Part shown: positions 43,661 to 51,767 of the stretch, one piece after another
Position numbering within the stretch: the first letter of the stretch is position 1
How the letters are laid out: each line of letters starts with the position of its first letter
From: Hymenobacter metallilatus
GTDB taxonomy: Bacteria > Bacteroidota > Bacteroidia > Cytophagales > Hymenobacteraceae
DNA: 64,000 bases
Assembly (NCBI RefSeq): GCF_003944705.1
Contig: NZ_RWIS01000013.1
Location: 62,001-126,000 of the forward strand
Direction: 5' to 3'
Translations under genes and position numbers: made by a program
The notes under the pieces: generated by a model
Seen by the model: the letters and a program-made list of their open reading frames with translations, nothing else
Told to the model about the DNA's origin: nothing
Database searches by the model: none

Positions 43661-45145
43661 TTGTACGCCATCATCGACCTTGAAACTACCGGGGGCCAAC
43701 CCGCCCAGGACCGCATCACCGAAATTGCCATTTACATTCATGATGGCGAAAAGGTGGTGGATGAGTTCAGCACGCTGCTTAACCCGGGCCGGGCTATTCC
43801 CTTCTTTATCACCCAGCTCACCGGTATTACCGATGATATGGTGCGTGATGCCCCGAAATTTCATGAAGTGGCCCGGCGGATTGTGGAAATAACCGAGGGT
43901 TGTGTGTTCGTGGCCCATAATGTGCGCTTCGATTACTCCTTTCTGAAGAAGGAATTTGCTGATTTAGGCTACAACTACTCCCGCAAAACCCTGTGTACCG
44001 TACGCCTGAGCCGCTCCCTGATGCCCGGCCAGCCCAGCTACAGCCTGGGTAAGCTGTGCCAGAATATTGGCATTCCCTTGCAGGACCGGCACCGGGCTAC
44101 CGGCGACGCTGCCGCCACTGCCATTCTGTTTGGCCGCCTGCTAGCCATCAGTCAGCAGCAGGATGCCGCTGCAAGCCTGCACCCCGCGGAAGTACTGGCC
44201 GCCGTAGATGCTAATGCCCCGGCTGGGCAACGCCCCGCTGGCGCCCAAGCCAGGCAGCCCTCGGCCCGTAAAATAAAGGCCGTACAGGAGGCCATTAAAA
44301 CAGCCTTGCTCCCGCCCAACATCACCCCTGAGAAAGTAGCCTCCTTACCGCAGGAAGCGGGCGTGTATTATTTCCATGATGAGGCCGGGGAAGTAATTTA
44401 TGTGGGCAAGAGCATTAACATTTACAAGCGAATCCAGCAGCACTTCGCCGTTGATTACAAGTCACGCAAGAGCATCGAGTTCAAGAATTCCATTTCCGAT
44501 ATTACCTGGGAGCTGACGGGCTCCGAACTGGTTGCCCTGCTCTACGAGTCGCACGAAATAAAGCGCCTGAAGCCGCTGTACAACCGGGCCCAGCGCCGCT
44601 CCGTGTTCCCGGCCGGTATTTTCCTGCGCACCGACGAAAACGGTTACAAGCGCCTGTACTACGGCCGCGCCGACGACCATGCCGAGTCGCACCCGCTTAT
44701 TGCTCTGGGCAACCAGTACAAAGCCAAGGGGTTTCTATTTCATAAGGTAGCCAAGTTCAACCTCTGCCAGAAACTCTGTGACCTGTATAAGACGCAGGGC
44801 TCCTGTTTCGACTACCAGGTGCACCGCTGTAAGGGCGCCTGTCTGGGCCTGGAGCCTGCCGAGGAGTACAACCAGCGCGTAGAGGCCGCCATTGAGTCCT
44901 TCACCTATGAGCACGGCTCATTTGTGGTGATTGGACAGGGCCGCCGGCCCGACGAGAAAAGCCTGGTGGTGGTGGAAAATGGCCGTTACATTGGCTTTGG
45001 CTACGTGGATGAAGCCTTTTCGGCCCGCCGCTTCACCGATTTCCGGGACGCCGTGACGCGCTACCACGACAATAAGGACGTGCAGCAGATAATCCGCCAG
45101 TACCTGCGCACCGAGCACAAGGACAAGGTGAAAGTATTTAAGTGA
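43661..45145 (+). CDS. DEDDh exonuclease fused to a UvrC/Cho-like GIY-YIG nuclease
   Basis: This 494-residue protein has an N-terminal DnaQ-like 3'-5' exonuclease domain (AIIDLETTGG, acidic residues Asp6 and Glu8; HNVRFDYSFL near 92; HRATGDAAAT near 146). A GIY-YIG nuclease follows at about 233-320 (AGVYYFHDEAGEVIYVGKS), then a UvrC-type region with the cysteine cluster CQKLC..GSC..RCKGAC near 366-390. There is no UvrC helix-hairpin-helix tail. The start codon is TTG at 43661, just before the DEDDh motif. Such fusions are known in several phyla and are thought to act in DNA repair; the substrate is unknown. Confidence 0.88.
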   Translation: MYAIIDLETTGGQPAQDRITEIAIYIHDGEKVVDEFSTLLNPGRAIPFFITQLTGITDDMVRDAPKFHEVARRIVEITEGCVFVAHNVRFDYSFLKKEFADLGYNYSRKTLCTVRLSRSLMPGQPSYSLGKLCQNIGIPLQDRHRATGDAAATAILFGRLLAISQQQDAAASLHPAEVLAAVDANAPAGQRPAGAQARQPSARKIKAVQEAIKTALLPPNITPEKVASLPQEAGVYYFHDEAGEVIYVGKSINIYKRIQQHFAVDYKSRKSIEFKNSISDITWELTGSELVALLYESHEIKRLKPLYNRAQRRSVFPAGIFLRTDENGYKRLYYGRADDHAESHPLIALGNQYKAKGFLFHKVAKFNLCQKLCDLYKTQGSCFDYQVHRCKGACLGLEPAEEYNQRVEAAIESFTYEHGSFVVIGQGRRPDEKSLVVVENGRYIGFGYVDEAFSARRFTDFRDAVTRYHDNKDVQQIIRQYLRTEHKDKVKVFK

Positions 45146-45148
45146 GCC

Positions 45149-45220
45149 GGTAAAAGATGAGACTGTGAAATGGGTGGAATCGTGAAACGAGGTCTTCCAT
45201 CCCCTGCTCTCATTTACCAC
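45149..45220. repeat. Inverted simple repeat between convergent genes
   Basis: The left part GGTAAAAGATGAGACTGTGA (from 45149) faces CTGCTCTCATTTACC (about 45206-45220). The left arm also carries GTGAAAT units like those at 11332 and 23614. It occupies nearly the whole gap between the two stop codons. Confidence 0.5.
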
Positions 45221-45224
45221 GGCG

Positions 45225-45647
45225 CTACTTCTGCCGCTGTAACAGCTGCAGCCATTGCACGGCCGTTGTCTCGTCGTTGAAGCGGCGCATCTGGTAGGTG
45301 CGCTGCTGGTCCTGCTCGGCGGCCTGGAACGCCGAAAGGCTGTCGGTAAGCTGCTGATAGCTGGGCGACAACAGCTGACTCATATATACTGGCTTACCCA
45401 GCAGTTCGGCCAGGTGGGGGAAAAATTCCTCCAATCCCCAGCGTGTAGTCTCCTCATCGGCGGGCAGGCGGCGGCGCCCATCCAGCAGCCAGTATGGGCA
45501 CCCGCACTGCCGGGCGGCTTCCAGAATAAGCTGGTACCCCAGCCGGGTTTCCGGCCCCGAAACGGGTCGTAACCAACGGACAACCAGAAAATCAAGGTCG
45601 TCGCGGTAGGTCAGGTGAAGAAAATCCGGGGCTGCAAACGCGCGCAT
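45225..45647 (-). CDS. Hypothetical STAS-like protein, paralogue of the gene at 19203
   Basis: The protein has 140 residues from the ATG at 45647 (the frame continues to 45683). Landmarks are DFLVVRWLRP near 20, CGCPYWLLDGRRRLP near 49, FFPHLAELLGKPVYMSQLLSP and the C-terminal TTAVQWLQLL. The order matches the gene at 19203, and I read both as one lineage-expanded family. There is no signal peptide. It is convergent with the DnaQ-UvrC gene. A 19-bp exact tandem duplication (45669-45706) covers its upstream region. Confidence 0.6.
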   Translation of the reverse strand: MRAFAAPDFLHLTYRDDLDFLVVRWLRPVSGPETRLGYQLILEAARQCGCPYWLLDGRRRLPADEETTRWGLEEFFPHLAELLGKPVYMSQLLSPSYQQLTDSLSAFQAAEQDQQRTYQMRRFNDETTAVQWLQLLQRQK

Positions 45648-45668
45648 GAGGGCTAAATAGAGCCCCAA

Positions 45669-45706
45669 TATATGTACGAACAACGGCTATATGTACGAAC
45701 AACGGC
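45669..45706. repeat. Exact 19-bp tandem duplication upstream of the gene at 45225
   Basis: TATATGTACGAACAACGGC occurs at 45669-45687 and again at 45688-45706. It lies 22 bp upstream of the chosen start and may alter promoter or operator spacing. Confidence 0.9.
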
Positions 45707-45794
45707 CTGCACGGTACGCCCATGCGAAAGTTCTGGCTGGCCACCAGCCAGAGCGTGTGTACCGTTGGCAAACTGCCCTTAAACGTGCGGCAGA

Positions 45795-45878
45795 AACCGT
45801 GCTTCCGAGCGTGCCAAGGAATTTCGCGGGCTGAGGTTGTAAATTAATTCAGACGTTGGCACACTCGGAAGGATGGGC
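45795..45878. repeat. Degenerate type A REP pair
   Basis: The direct unit AACCGTGCTTCCGAGCGTGC...GCGGGCTGAGGTT is followed by an inverted piece GACGTTGGCACACTCGGAAG. It lies in the gap between the gene at 45225 and the lipoprotein gene ending at 45904. Confidence 0.7.
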
Positions 45879-45903
45879 TTTTCAGAATGACCGTAAGCAT
45901 AGC

Positions 45904-47502
45904 CTAATACAGCCGGTGGCGCAACAGCCAGCCGGCCGCGTCAAACTCCTCAGCTCGGGGCTGGTATTTTTCTACTTTAAGTATACCGGTCCGCAGGGTA
46001 TTACCGTCGCCGCTGTCGTACACGGTGAGGCGGCTGCGCAGGCGGCGGGTCGGTACGGGGGTGGCCTCTATCAAATCCTGGCCGGCCCCATCGTACACGC
46101 CAATTTCCAGGTGAGCATCCGGCTCCCCTCGCAATTCAAACTCATCATTGCCGCCCAGCCCAAACAGCTTGAGGGAGCGGGTTTCGGGGTGTAGGAAGGT
46201 GCGTTGCCAAAGCAGAGTAGCGCCGTGGGGCGTGAGGTGGAACACCTGCACCCGAACGTTGCCGGCCCCGGCCGGCTCCAGCACAAACCGCTCGGCTTCG
46301 TCGGTGCCGGGCAGCTCCACGTCGCGGGCCAGCAGCTCGTAGAACCGCTCAGCCACGGCGGGCAGCTGCTCCCGGCGGCTGCGCAGCTTGCGGCTGAAAT
46401 CGGGGCTGCTCATGTGCTGCACCTCCTGGGGCCACACGGCCAGGGCCCGGGCAATGGCAGCATCGGTGAGGGAGCCCCGGAGCGAATCGGCCACCTGCCG
46501 GAAATCCTCCCGGCTCAGATAAGCCAGCAACGACTTGTCCATGGGGCGGGCCGCCTGGTTAAGACCTTCCACGTCGGCCAGCCGGATTTTCTCGTGAAAG
46601 CTCTGATAGTTGGATTTCACCCAGCCAATCATGTGGGTCAGCAGGCCATCATCGAACTTAAAGAACGCATGGTCCCGGTCGCGCGGAATTGCCCGGTACA
46701 CGGTGCCGCCGCCCTTCGCCGCGAAGCTGGCCCAGCGCCACTGGTCTTCGCGCCGGCTCCAGTCGCCCAGCCACATATCAAACAGCCGGCTGCGCAAGTA
46801 CTGGCGGGCATCTACCCGAAACCGGGAGCTGGCTACTAAGTTGGTAAACACTTTGCGGGAGCTTTCCACGGCGCCAGAGTTGCCAAAGCTGCGCACGGTG
46901 CGCTGGTCGCCCTCGGGCCGCTCCTCAAAGAGGTATAATGCATTAGCAAAACTTTGCCGGTACTCCCCAAGGGCCGGGTCGTCGGCCACGTAGATCAGGC
47001 GTGGATTGGTGTGATAGAGGCCGGCCGCCTCGGCCAGCGGGGCCACAATGTAGGCCCCATACGGATGAATAACGCTGGTCTGGTCCTTCATCAGGCGGCC
47101 GATGGGCCCATTTTGCAGGCCTTCGGGCAGTGCCTTCGTGGCGTCTTTATCCACGGAGCGCAACACATACTGCACTCCGTTACGGTCAACCAGGCGCAGG
47201 TTTTTGGTTTGGAAAGAGCCACCTTCCCGCACCGGGGTGAGGCCGCCGGGTACGGCCGTGCGCAGGTTGAACACGGGCGCGGTTACGGGCAGGGCCCAGA
47301 GTGCCCGGTAGTGAGTACCCCAAAAAAACCGGTGCAGCGCCCCGCGCGTGTACTGAGGCCCAGCCGCTACCTGCACCGTAGAATCGGGCCGAATGGGTGG
47401 GGCGGCCGTGGGCCGGGGCTGGGCCGGGGCCTGGCAGGAGGCCAGTAATAAGCCGCCGCTCAGGCAAGTGGCCAGCCAGGAGGCAGGAGAAGGTAACGGC
47501 AC
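45904..47502 (-). CDS. Lipoprotein with kinase-like motifs, paralogue of the divergent gene
   Basis: The protein has 532 residues from the GTG at 47502; a TTG at 47553 is also in frame. Lipobox LLLASC near residue 22. A long conserved domain carries VLRSVDKDATKALP (about 111-124), TSVIHPYGAYIVAPLAEAAG, LFEERPEGDQ, LFDMWLGDWSRREDQWRWAS (about 236-255) and IPRDRDHAFFKFDDG (about 264-278). It ends with a beta-rich region to RAEEFDAAGWLLRHRLY. The GDWxRxxxQWxW and PxDRDxxFF motifs recall the catalytic loop and metal motif of CotH/Fam20-type kinases. That is inference only. From memory, this domain is the middle part of composite Bacteroidota proteins with an N-terminal phosphoesterase and a C-terminal outer-membrane barrel. 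Confidence 0.6.
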   Translation of the reverse strand: MPLPSPASWLATCLSGGLLLASCQAPAQPRPTAAPPIRPDSTVQVAAGPQYTRGALHRFFWGTHYRALWALPVTAPVFNLRTAVPGGLTPVREGGSFQTKNLRLVDRNGVQYVLRSVDKDATKALPEGLQNGPIGRLMKDQTSVIHPYGAYIVAPLAEAAGLYHTNPRLIYVADDPALGEYRQSFANALYLFEERPEGDQRTVRSFGNSGAVESSRKVFTNLVASSRFRVDARQYLRSRLFDMWLGDWSRREDQWRWASFAAKGGGTVYRAIPRDRDHAFFKFDDGLLTHMIGWVKSNYQSFHEKIRLADVEGLNQAARPMDKSLLAYLSREDFRQVADSLRGSLTDAAIARALAVWPQEVQHMSSPDFSRKLRSRREQLPAVAERFYELLARDVELPGTDEAERFVLEPAGAGNVRVQVFHLTPHGATLLWQRTFLHPETRSLKLFGLGGNDEFELRGEPDAHLEIGVYDGAGQDLIEATPVPTRRLRSRLTVYDSGDGNTLRTGILKVEKYQPRAEEFDAAGWLLRHRLY

Positions 47503-47654
47503 GAACTGGTACGTTTGGATCAGGTTTGGGAGCCACTCCAACAAGAGCGGCAAGGCTTATAGCGCAAACCACCCCCCGGCGGTTATCCAGGGGCGCATTG
47601 ACTTTTCTGTGAAAGTTGCGTTGAAGGAACCCAAGCTGCGCTTTTCTGCCCTGC

Positions 47655-49250
47655 ATGACTGCACGTTTCTCCTCCCTTTTTCTGCTGCTGGCCGCTGCCT
47701 CCTGCAGCCGCGACACCTACTTCCAGCCCGATGCCCGGGTTGACTATGCCTCGCCGCTGCCCCCCGGTACCGATAGTGCCCGGGTAACGGCGGGCCGCCA
47801 TTACCGGCGGGGGCCGGTGGGCCGCTTTTTTCTGGGCAGCCACTACCGGCGGGCCTGGGCCCAGCCAGTGCTGTTACCGGTATTCAACCCCCAAACTGCC
47901 GTGCCGGGCGGCTTGCGCTTCGGCAAAGTTGGGGGCGGCTTTCAAACCACCAGCATGACGCTGCTGGGCCCCGACGGCCGCGGCTACGCCCTGCGCAGCA
48001 TCGACAAAGACCCCTACCGCACCCTGCCCAAGGCACTGCGCCAGGGGTTTATACTCACCACCGTGCGCGACGCCACCTCGGCGGGTATGCCCTACGGTGC
48101 CTTTGTAGTGCCCCCGTTGGCCGCTGCGGCTGGCCTGCCGCATACATCACCCCGGGCATTTTATGTTCGCCCCGATGAGGATGGGCTGGGTGAAGCCTCC
48201 GAGCGGTTCCGGGGCAAAGTGGTGCTGCTGGAAGAGAAATTCGAAGGCAAGCAGAATATAGCCGGACCAGTGGCCGGGGCCCAGGACTTGGAAGAATCGG
48301 AAGACGTGCTGGAGGCCCGGTACGCCTCGCCCCAGCATCGGCTGGATGGGGAAACCTACGTGCGCGCCCGCCTGCTGGACCTGTGGCTGGGCGACTGGGA
48401 CCGGCACGAGGGCCAATGGAGCTGGGCCGGCTACCGGCAGGCCACTGGCTATACACTCTGGAAACCCGTTCCCCAAGACCGGGACCAGGTTTTTTTTCGC
48501 TTTGATGATGGGGTGATACCGTGGCTAATAAGCCGGCTGGCGGCCAAGTTCCGGACATTTAAGCCCCGCTATGAGAGCATAGAAGGCTACACCCGTAATG
48601 CGGTTTTCATAGATGAGCGGGCCCTGGCGGCGGTACCCCGCAGCAGTTACCTGCAGGCGGCCCGGGACTTGCAGCTCCGCCTCACCGACGCCGTGCTGGA
48701 ACAGGCAGTGCGGCAGGGTCTACCACCCGAAGTGTACCGCCTGGAAGGCCGGAATATAATAACTGCCCTGCAGGCCCGCCGGACCGCCCTGCCTCAGGCT
48801 GCCGCCGACTTTTACCGGCTGAAAGCCCGCACGGTAATGGTAGCAGGCACCGATGAAGACGAGCGGTTTGTGGTGGAGCGCCTGCACGATACGGCCACGG
48901 TGGTATCGGTGTACACGCTGCCGCTGAACCGCCAGAATCCGGCGGCCTCGTTGCAGTACCGGCGCAGCTTCAACCCGGCCTATACCCGCACAGTGGTTTT
49001 GCACGGCTTACAAGGCAAGGATGAGTTTCTGGTATCGGGCACGGTGCACCGCTCACCGGTACTGGCTGTGTACGGCGGCCCCGATGCCGACCTGCTTCAG
49101 GACTCCTCCCGCGTGGCCGGTCTGCGCAAGCGTACCCGTTTTTTCGATACCAAACGCAACAACAGCCTGCAACCCGGCCCCGAAACCAAAGACCGCACCG
49201 ACCACAGCGTCCGGTCCCATGCCTTCGACCGGGACGGCTCGGGAAGGTGA
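47655..49250 (+). CDS. Lipoprotein with kinase-like motifs, probably 3'-truncated paralogue
   Basis: This 531-residue lipoprotein (signal FSSLFLLLAAASC, Cys17) is homologous over its length to the divergent gene at 45904. Shared landmarks: GLRFGKVGGGFQTTSMTLLG, YALRSIDKDPYRTLPKAL (about 110-128), LLDLWLGDWDRHEGQWSWAG (about 240-259) and VPQDRDQVFFRFDDG (about 272-286). The motifs suggest an atypical kinase fold (inference). The C-terminus stops abruptly at HAFDRDGSGR, with the TGA immediately before a heptamer array. In relatives, as I recall them, the sequence continues into an outer-membrane barrel, so truncation at the repeat is likely. The 152-bp gap to the paralogue is the shared promoter region. 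Confidence 0.6.
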   Translation: MTARFSSLFLLLAAASCSRDTYFQPDARVDYASPLPPGTDSARVTAGRHYRRGPVGRFFLGSHYRRAWAQPVLLPVFNPQTAVPGGLRFGKVGGGFQTTSMTLLGPDGRGYALRSIDKDPYRTLPKALRQGFILTTVRDATSAGMPYGAFVVPPLAAAAGLPHTSPRAFYVRPDEDGLGEASERFRGKVVLLEEKFEGKQNIAGPVAGAQDLEESEDVLEARYASPQHRLDGETYVRARLLDLWLGDWDRHEGQWSWAGYRQATGYTLWKPVPQDRDQVFFRFDDGVIPWLISRLAAKFRTFKPRYESIEGYTRNAVFIDERALAAVPRSSYLQAARDLQLRLTDAVLEQAVRQGLPPEVYRLEGRNIITALQARRTALPQAAADFYRLKARTVMVAGTDEDERFVVERLHDTATVVSVYTLPLNRQNPAASLQYRRSFNPAYTRTVVLHGLQGKDEFLVSGTVHRSPVLAVYGGPDADLLQDSSRVAGLRKRTRFFDTKRNNSLQPGPETKDRTDHSVRSHAFDRDGSGR

Positions 49251-49410
49251 GGGATGAAGGATGAAGGATGAAGGATGAAGGATAAGGGATAAAGGACAAG
49301 GGACAATAATCTAACGGTGTCCTTTATCCCTTATCCTTTATCCCTTATCCTTCATCCCTTATCCTTCATCCCTTATCCTTCATCCCTTATCCTTCATCCC
49401 TTATCCTTTT
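49248..49410. repeat. Inverted heptamer arrays (GGATGAA / TTCATCC)
   Basis: About eight heptamers GGATGAA to GGACAAT (49252-49307) face about thirteen heptamers TCCTTTA/TCCCTTA/TCCTTCA (49320-49410), with a spacer of about 12 bp. The left array starts at the TGA of the lipoprotein gene; the right array encodes the last residues KDKG and the stop of topoisomerase IB. Confidence 0.95.
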
Positions 49411-50521
49411 CCAACTCCGCCAGCATGTCCAGCACCATATGTTCGGTGGGGGTTAGCAGGTCGTTTTCCGAAGGGTCCGCATCGTGGCGGCGTAGGTAGT
49501 CGATGAGTTTGTCGGAGTTAAACAGCTCGATGACCTGCGGGTGGATGTAGTATTTGGAGCACACGGTGGGCGTGTTGCCCAGGTTTTCGGCTACATCCTT
49601 CACCGCACGCTTCAGCGTTTTGGGCTTGGGAAAATCCGGCTCTTCGTCCAGTATCCGTTCCAGGCACTCCACCATCTTCACGGTACCACCCCAGGTCCGG
49701 AAATCCTTGGCGGAAAGGCTCAGGCCTGTTACCTCGTGCAGGTAGTCGTTTACGTCGCCCGATTCCAGCTCCTGCCGGTGGCCGTCGGGAGTGTAGTACT
49801 GAAACAGGTGCTGCCCCGGTATTTCCTTGCATTTCTGTACCAGCCGGGCCAGCTTCCGGTCATGAATGGTGAGGTCGTGCGGCACGCCCTTCTTCCCCAC
49901 AAAGCTGAAGCGCACATCGGCCCCACTCACCTGCACGTGCTTGTCGCGCAGGGTGGTAAGGCCGTACGTTTTGTTTTTCTTGGCGTACTCCTTATTGCCC
50001 ACCCGCATAAACGACTGGTCCATCAGGGTAAGCACCAGGGCCACCACCTTCTGTTTGTCCAGCTGAGGCCGCTGCAAATCCTGGTGCATACGGGCGCGCA
50101 GCTCGGCCAGCTTCTCGCCAAAAGCCCGCAGCCGGCTGAATTTGGTAAGGGAGCGAGCCTGGTCCCAGGCCGGATGGTAGAGGTACTGCTTCCGGCCTTT
50201 CGCGTCGCGGCCGGTTACCTGCAGGTGGGTGGTGGCGGAAGGCGAAATCCATACCTCCGTCCAGGCCGGCGGAATCACGAAGCCCCGAATCCGGGTCAAC
50301 GTTTTTTCATCCTTCACCGGCTCTCCCTTAGCTGTCTGATACGCAAAGCTGCCGTTGCTGGTGGGTACGCGGGTAAGGCCGGGTTTAGTATCGGGGAGGT
50401 AGCGCAGGCCGGCCAGCTCGGCCTGCCGGGCCGGATCCTTGTAGAGCACATGCGCCTCCTCCAGGGGGGTGAGGCGCTTTTTTTTGATTTTAGGGCGGGG
50501 GGTGGAAGTGGCCGTTGCCAT
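49394..50521 (-). CDS. DNA topoisomerase IB (poxvirus-like)
   Basis: This 375-residue type IB topoisomerase nicks one strand, forms a 3'-phosphotyrosine and relaxes supercoils without ATP. It has an N-terminal domain with YLPDTKPGLTRV and RIRGFVIPPAWTEVWISP. The catalytic domain contains RVGNKEYAKKNKTYGLTTL, FVGKKGVPHDL, DFRTWGGTVKMVE, and VCSKYYIHPQVIE near the end, where Tyr325 is the likely nucleophile. The ATG at 50521 begins MATATSTPRPKIKKKRL; the frame reaches 50587. The last two heptamers of the adjacent repeat encode its C-terminal residues. Bacterial homologues are sporadic and often laterally acquired. Confidence 0.9.
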   Translation of the reverse strand: MATATSTPRPKIKKKRLTPLEEAHVLYKDPARQAELAGLRYLPDTKPGLTRVPTSNGSFAYQTAKGEPVKDEKTLTRIRGFVIPPAWTEVWISPSATTHLQVTGRDAKGRKQYLYHPAWDQARSLTKFSRLRAFGEKLAELRARMHQDLQRPQLDKQKVVALVLTLMDQSFMRVGNKEYAKKNKTYGLTTLRDKHVQVSGADVRFSFVGKKGVPHDLTIHDRKLARLVQKCKEIPGQHLFQYYTPDGHRQELESGDVNDYLHEVTGLSLSAKDFRTWGGTVKMVECLERILDEEPDFPKPKTLKRAVKDVAENLGNTPTVCSKYYIHPQVIELFNSDKLIDYLRRHDADPSENDLLTPTEHMVLDMLAELEKDKG

Positions 50522-50809
50522 AGAGCGGTAGAAACGTAAAAATCCGTTGATAGTAACGGAGCCTCTCTCTACGCAGGAATGCCGCACAGGGTGCCAGCCA
50601 CCTGCCAGCGGGCCACTCGCCGGACAGTCGGTACCGGGGCCGGCTGCTTTTTTTCAGGCTGATTCTGCGGGCTGTAGCCCTGGCTGGCGGCTGCCCCATG
50701 TAACACCTGCTGCCGGCCGGCCGTTAGGAGGCTGCAGCTCTGGCATTGTTTTCTCTAAGAAGCCTGCATTCTGTTCCTTTTCCTTCCCATTTCAATTTCT
50801 CGCGAAGTC

Positions 50810-51619
50810 ATGCGAAATATGTTGCAAAAAACCGGCCTGCTTGCGGGCCTTGCCCTTACGCTGGCAGGTGCTGCCTCCTGCTCCAAAGACGGCGACGGAG
50901 TACTGTTGTTTTCCGTGGAAGACGACAAAGCCCTGGGTGAAAAAGTAGCCGCCCAAACCGATTCCACCTTCCGGGCCAAGGGCCAGCTGCTGGAACCCGG
51001 CAGCAACCCTCAGGCTTACGCCGCCCTGGGCCGTATTGTAACGCGGGTGTTGGATAACGGCAAGCTCCAATACCGCAACGAGTTTCCCTGGGATGTAAAA
51101 ATCATCCGCGACGATGCCACTCAGAATGCCTTTGCCACGCCCGGCGGCCATATTTACGTGTACTCGGGCCTGATTAAGTTTCTGGATAACGAAACCCAGC
51201 TGGCCGGGGTGCTGGGTCACGAAATTGCTCACGCCGACCGGCGCCACACCTCCCGCCAGCTGCAGAGCCAGTATGGCATTAGTGTGCTGCTAAGCCTGCT
51301 GCTGGGTGAGAATGAGAATACGCTGGTAAATGTGGCCGCCAGCCTGGGCCAGCTCAAATTCAGCCGCGACTACGAAACCGAGGCTGATGCTTACTCCGTG
51401 GAATACCTGAACGGAACGAACTACTATGCCTGCGACGGAGCGGCCGGCTTCTTTATCAAGGCTCAGAATGAAGGGCAGCAGAACCCCCCGGAATTTTTGA
51501 GCACCCACCCCGACCCCGGCTCCCGCATTCAGAATATCCAAACCAAAGCCGACCAGCTGAGCTGCCGCAACCGCTCGGCCGGCAACTCCGATTTTGCCGC
51601 GTTGCGTAGCGCGCTGTAA
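50810..51619 (+). CDS. M48-family metalloprotease lipoprotein
   Basis: This 269-residue protein has lipobox GAASC (Cys24). The M48 zinc site is HEIAH (His137, Glu138, His141), with the third ligand Glu191 in YETEADAYSV. NAFATPGGHIYVYSGLI precedes the zinc motif as in BepA/LoiP-type proteases, and PPEFLSTHPDPGSRIQ is the usual C-terminal motif. The expected role is periplasmic quality control of outer-membrane proteins. A second M48 protease is at 57714. It starts at the ATG at 50810 and is followed by a terminator. Confidence 0.88.
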   Translation: MRNMLQKTGLLAGLALTLAGAASCSKDGDGVLLFSVEDDKALGEKVAAQTDSTFRAKGQLLEPGSNPQAYAALGRIVTRVLDNGKLQYRNEFPWDVKIIRDDATQNAFATPGGHIYVYSGLIKFLDNETQLAGVLGHEIAHADRRHTSRQLQSQYGISVLLSLLLGENENTLVNVAASLGQLKFSRDYETEADAYSVEYLNGTNYYACDGAAGFFIKAQNEGQQNPPEFLSTHPDPGSRIQNIQTKADQLSCRNRSAGNSDFAALRSAL

Positions 51620-51641
51620 AACACCTGCTAGTTCAGTAAAT

Positions 51642-51676
51642 CAGGCTCCCGGAGAATTCTTCGGGAGCTTTTTTTA
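51642..51676 (+). terminator. Terminator after the M48 lipoprotease gene
   Basis: The stem GCTCCCGGAGAA / TTCTTCGGGAGC (imperfect at the top) is followed by TTTTTTTAT, about 25 bp after the stop. Confidence 0.85.
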
Positions 51677-51767
51677 TCTGTTTTCTACAGTTTCGCACCC
51701 TGGCACAACACAGCCCTAGTGGTTTTGCGTAGGCAAACCACTGGTAAACCGCTTTATACTACGCCTG

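Noticed and set aside
49248-49410. Heptamer arrays considered as a VNTR inside a coding gene
   Set aside because: They lie outside or at the very ends of the two genes and contain stop codons in frame; only the last few residues of topoisomerase IB are repeat-encoded.
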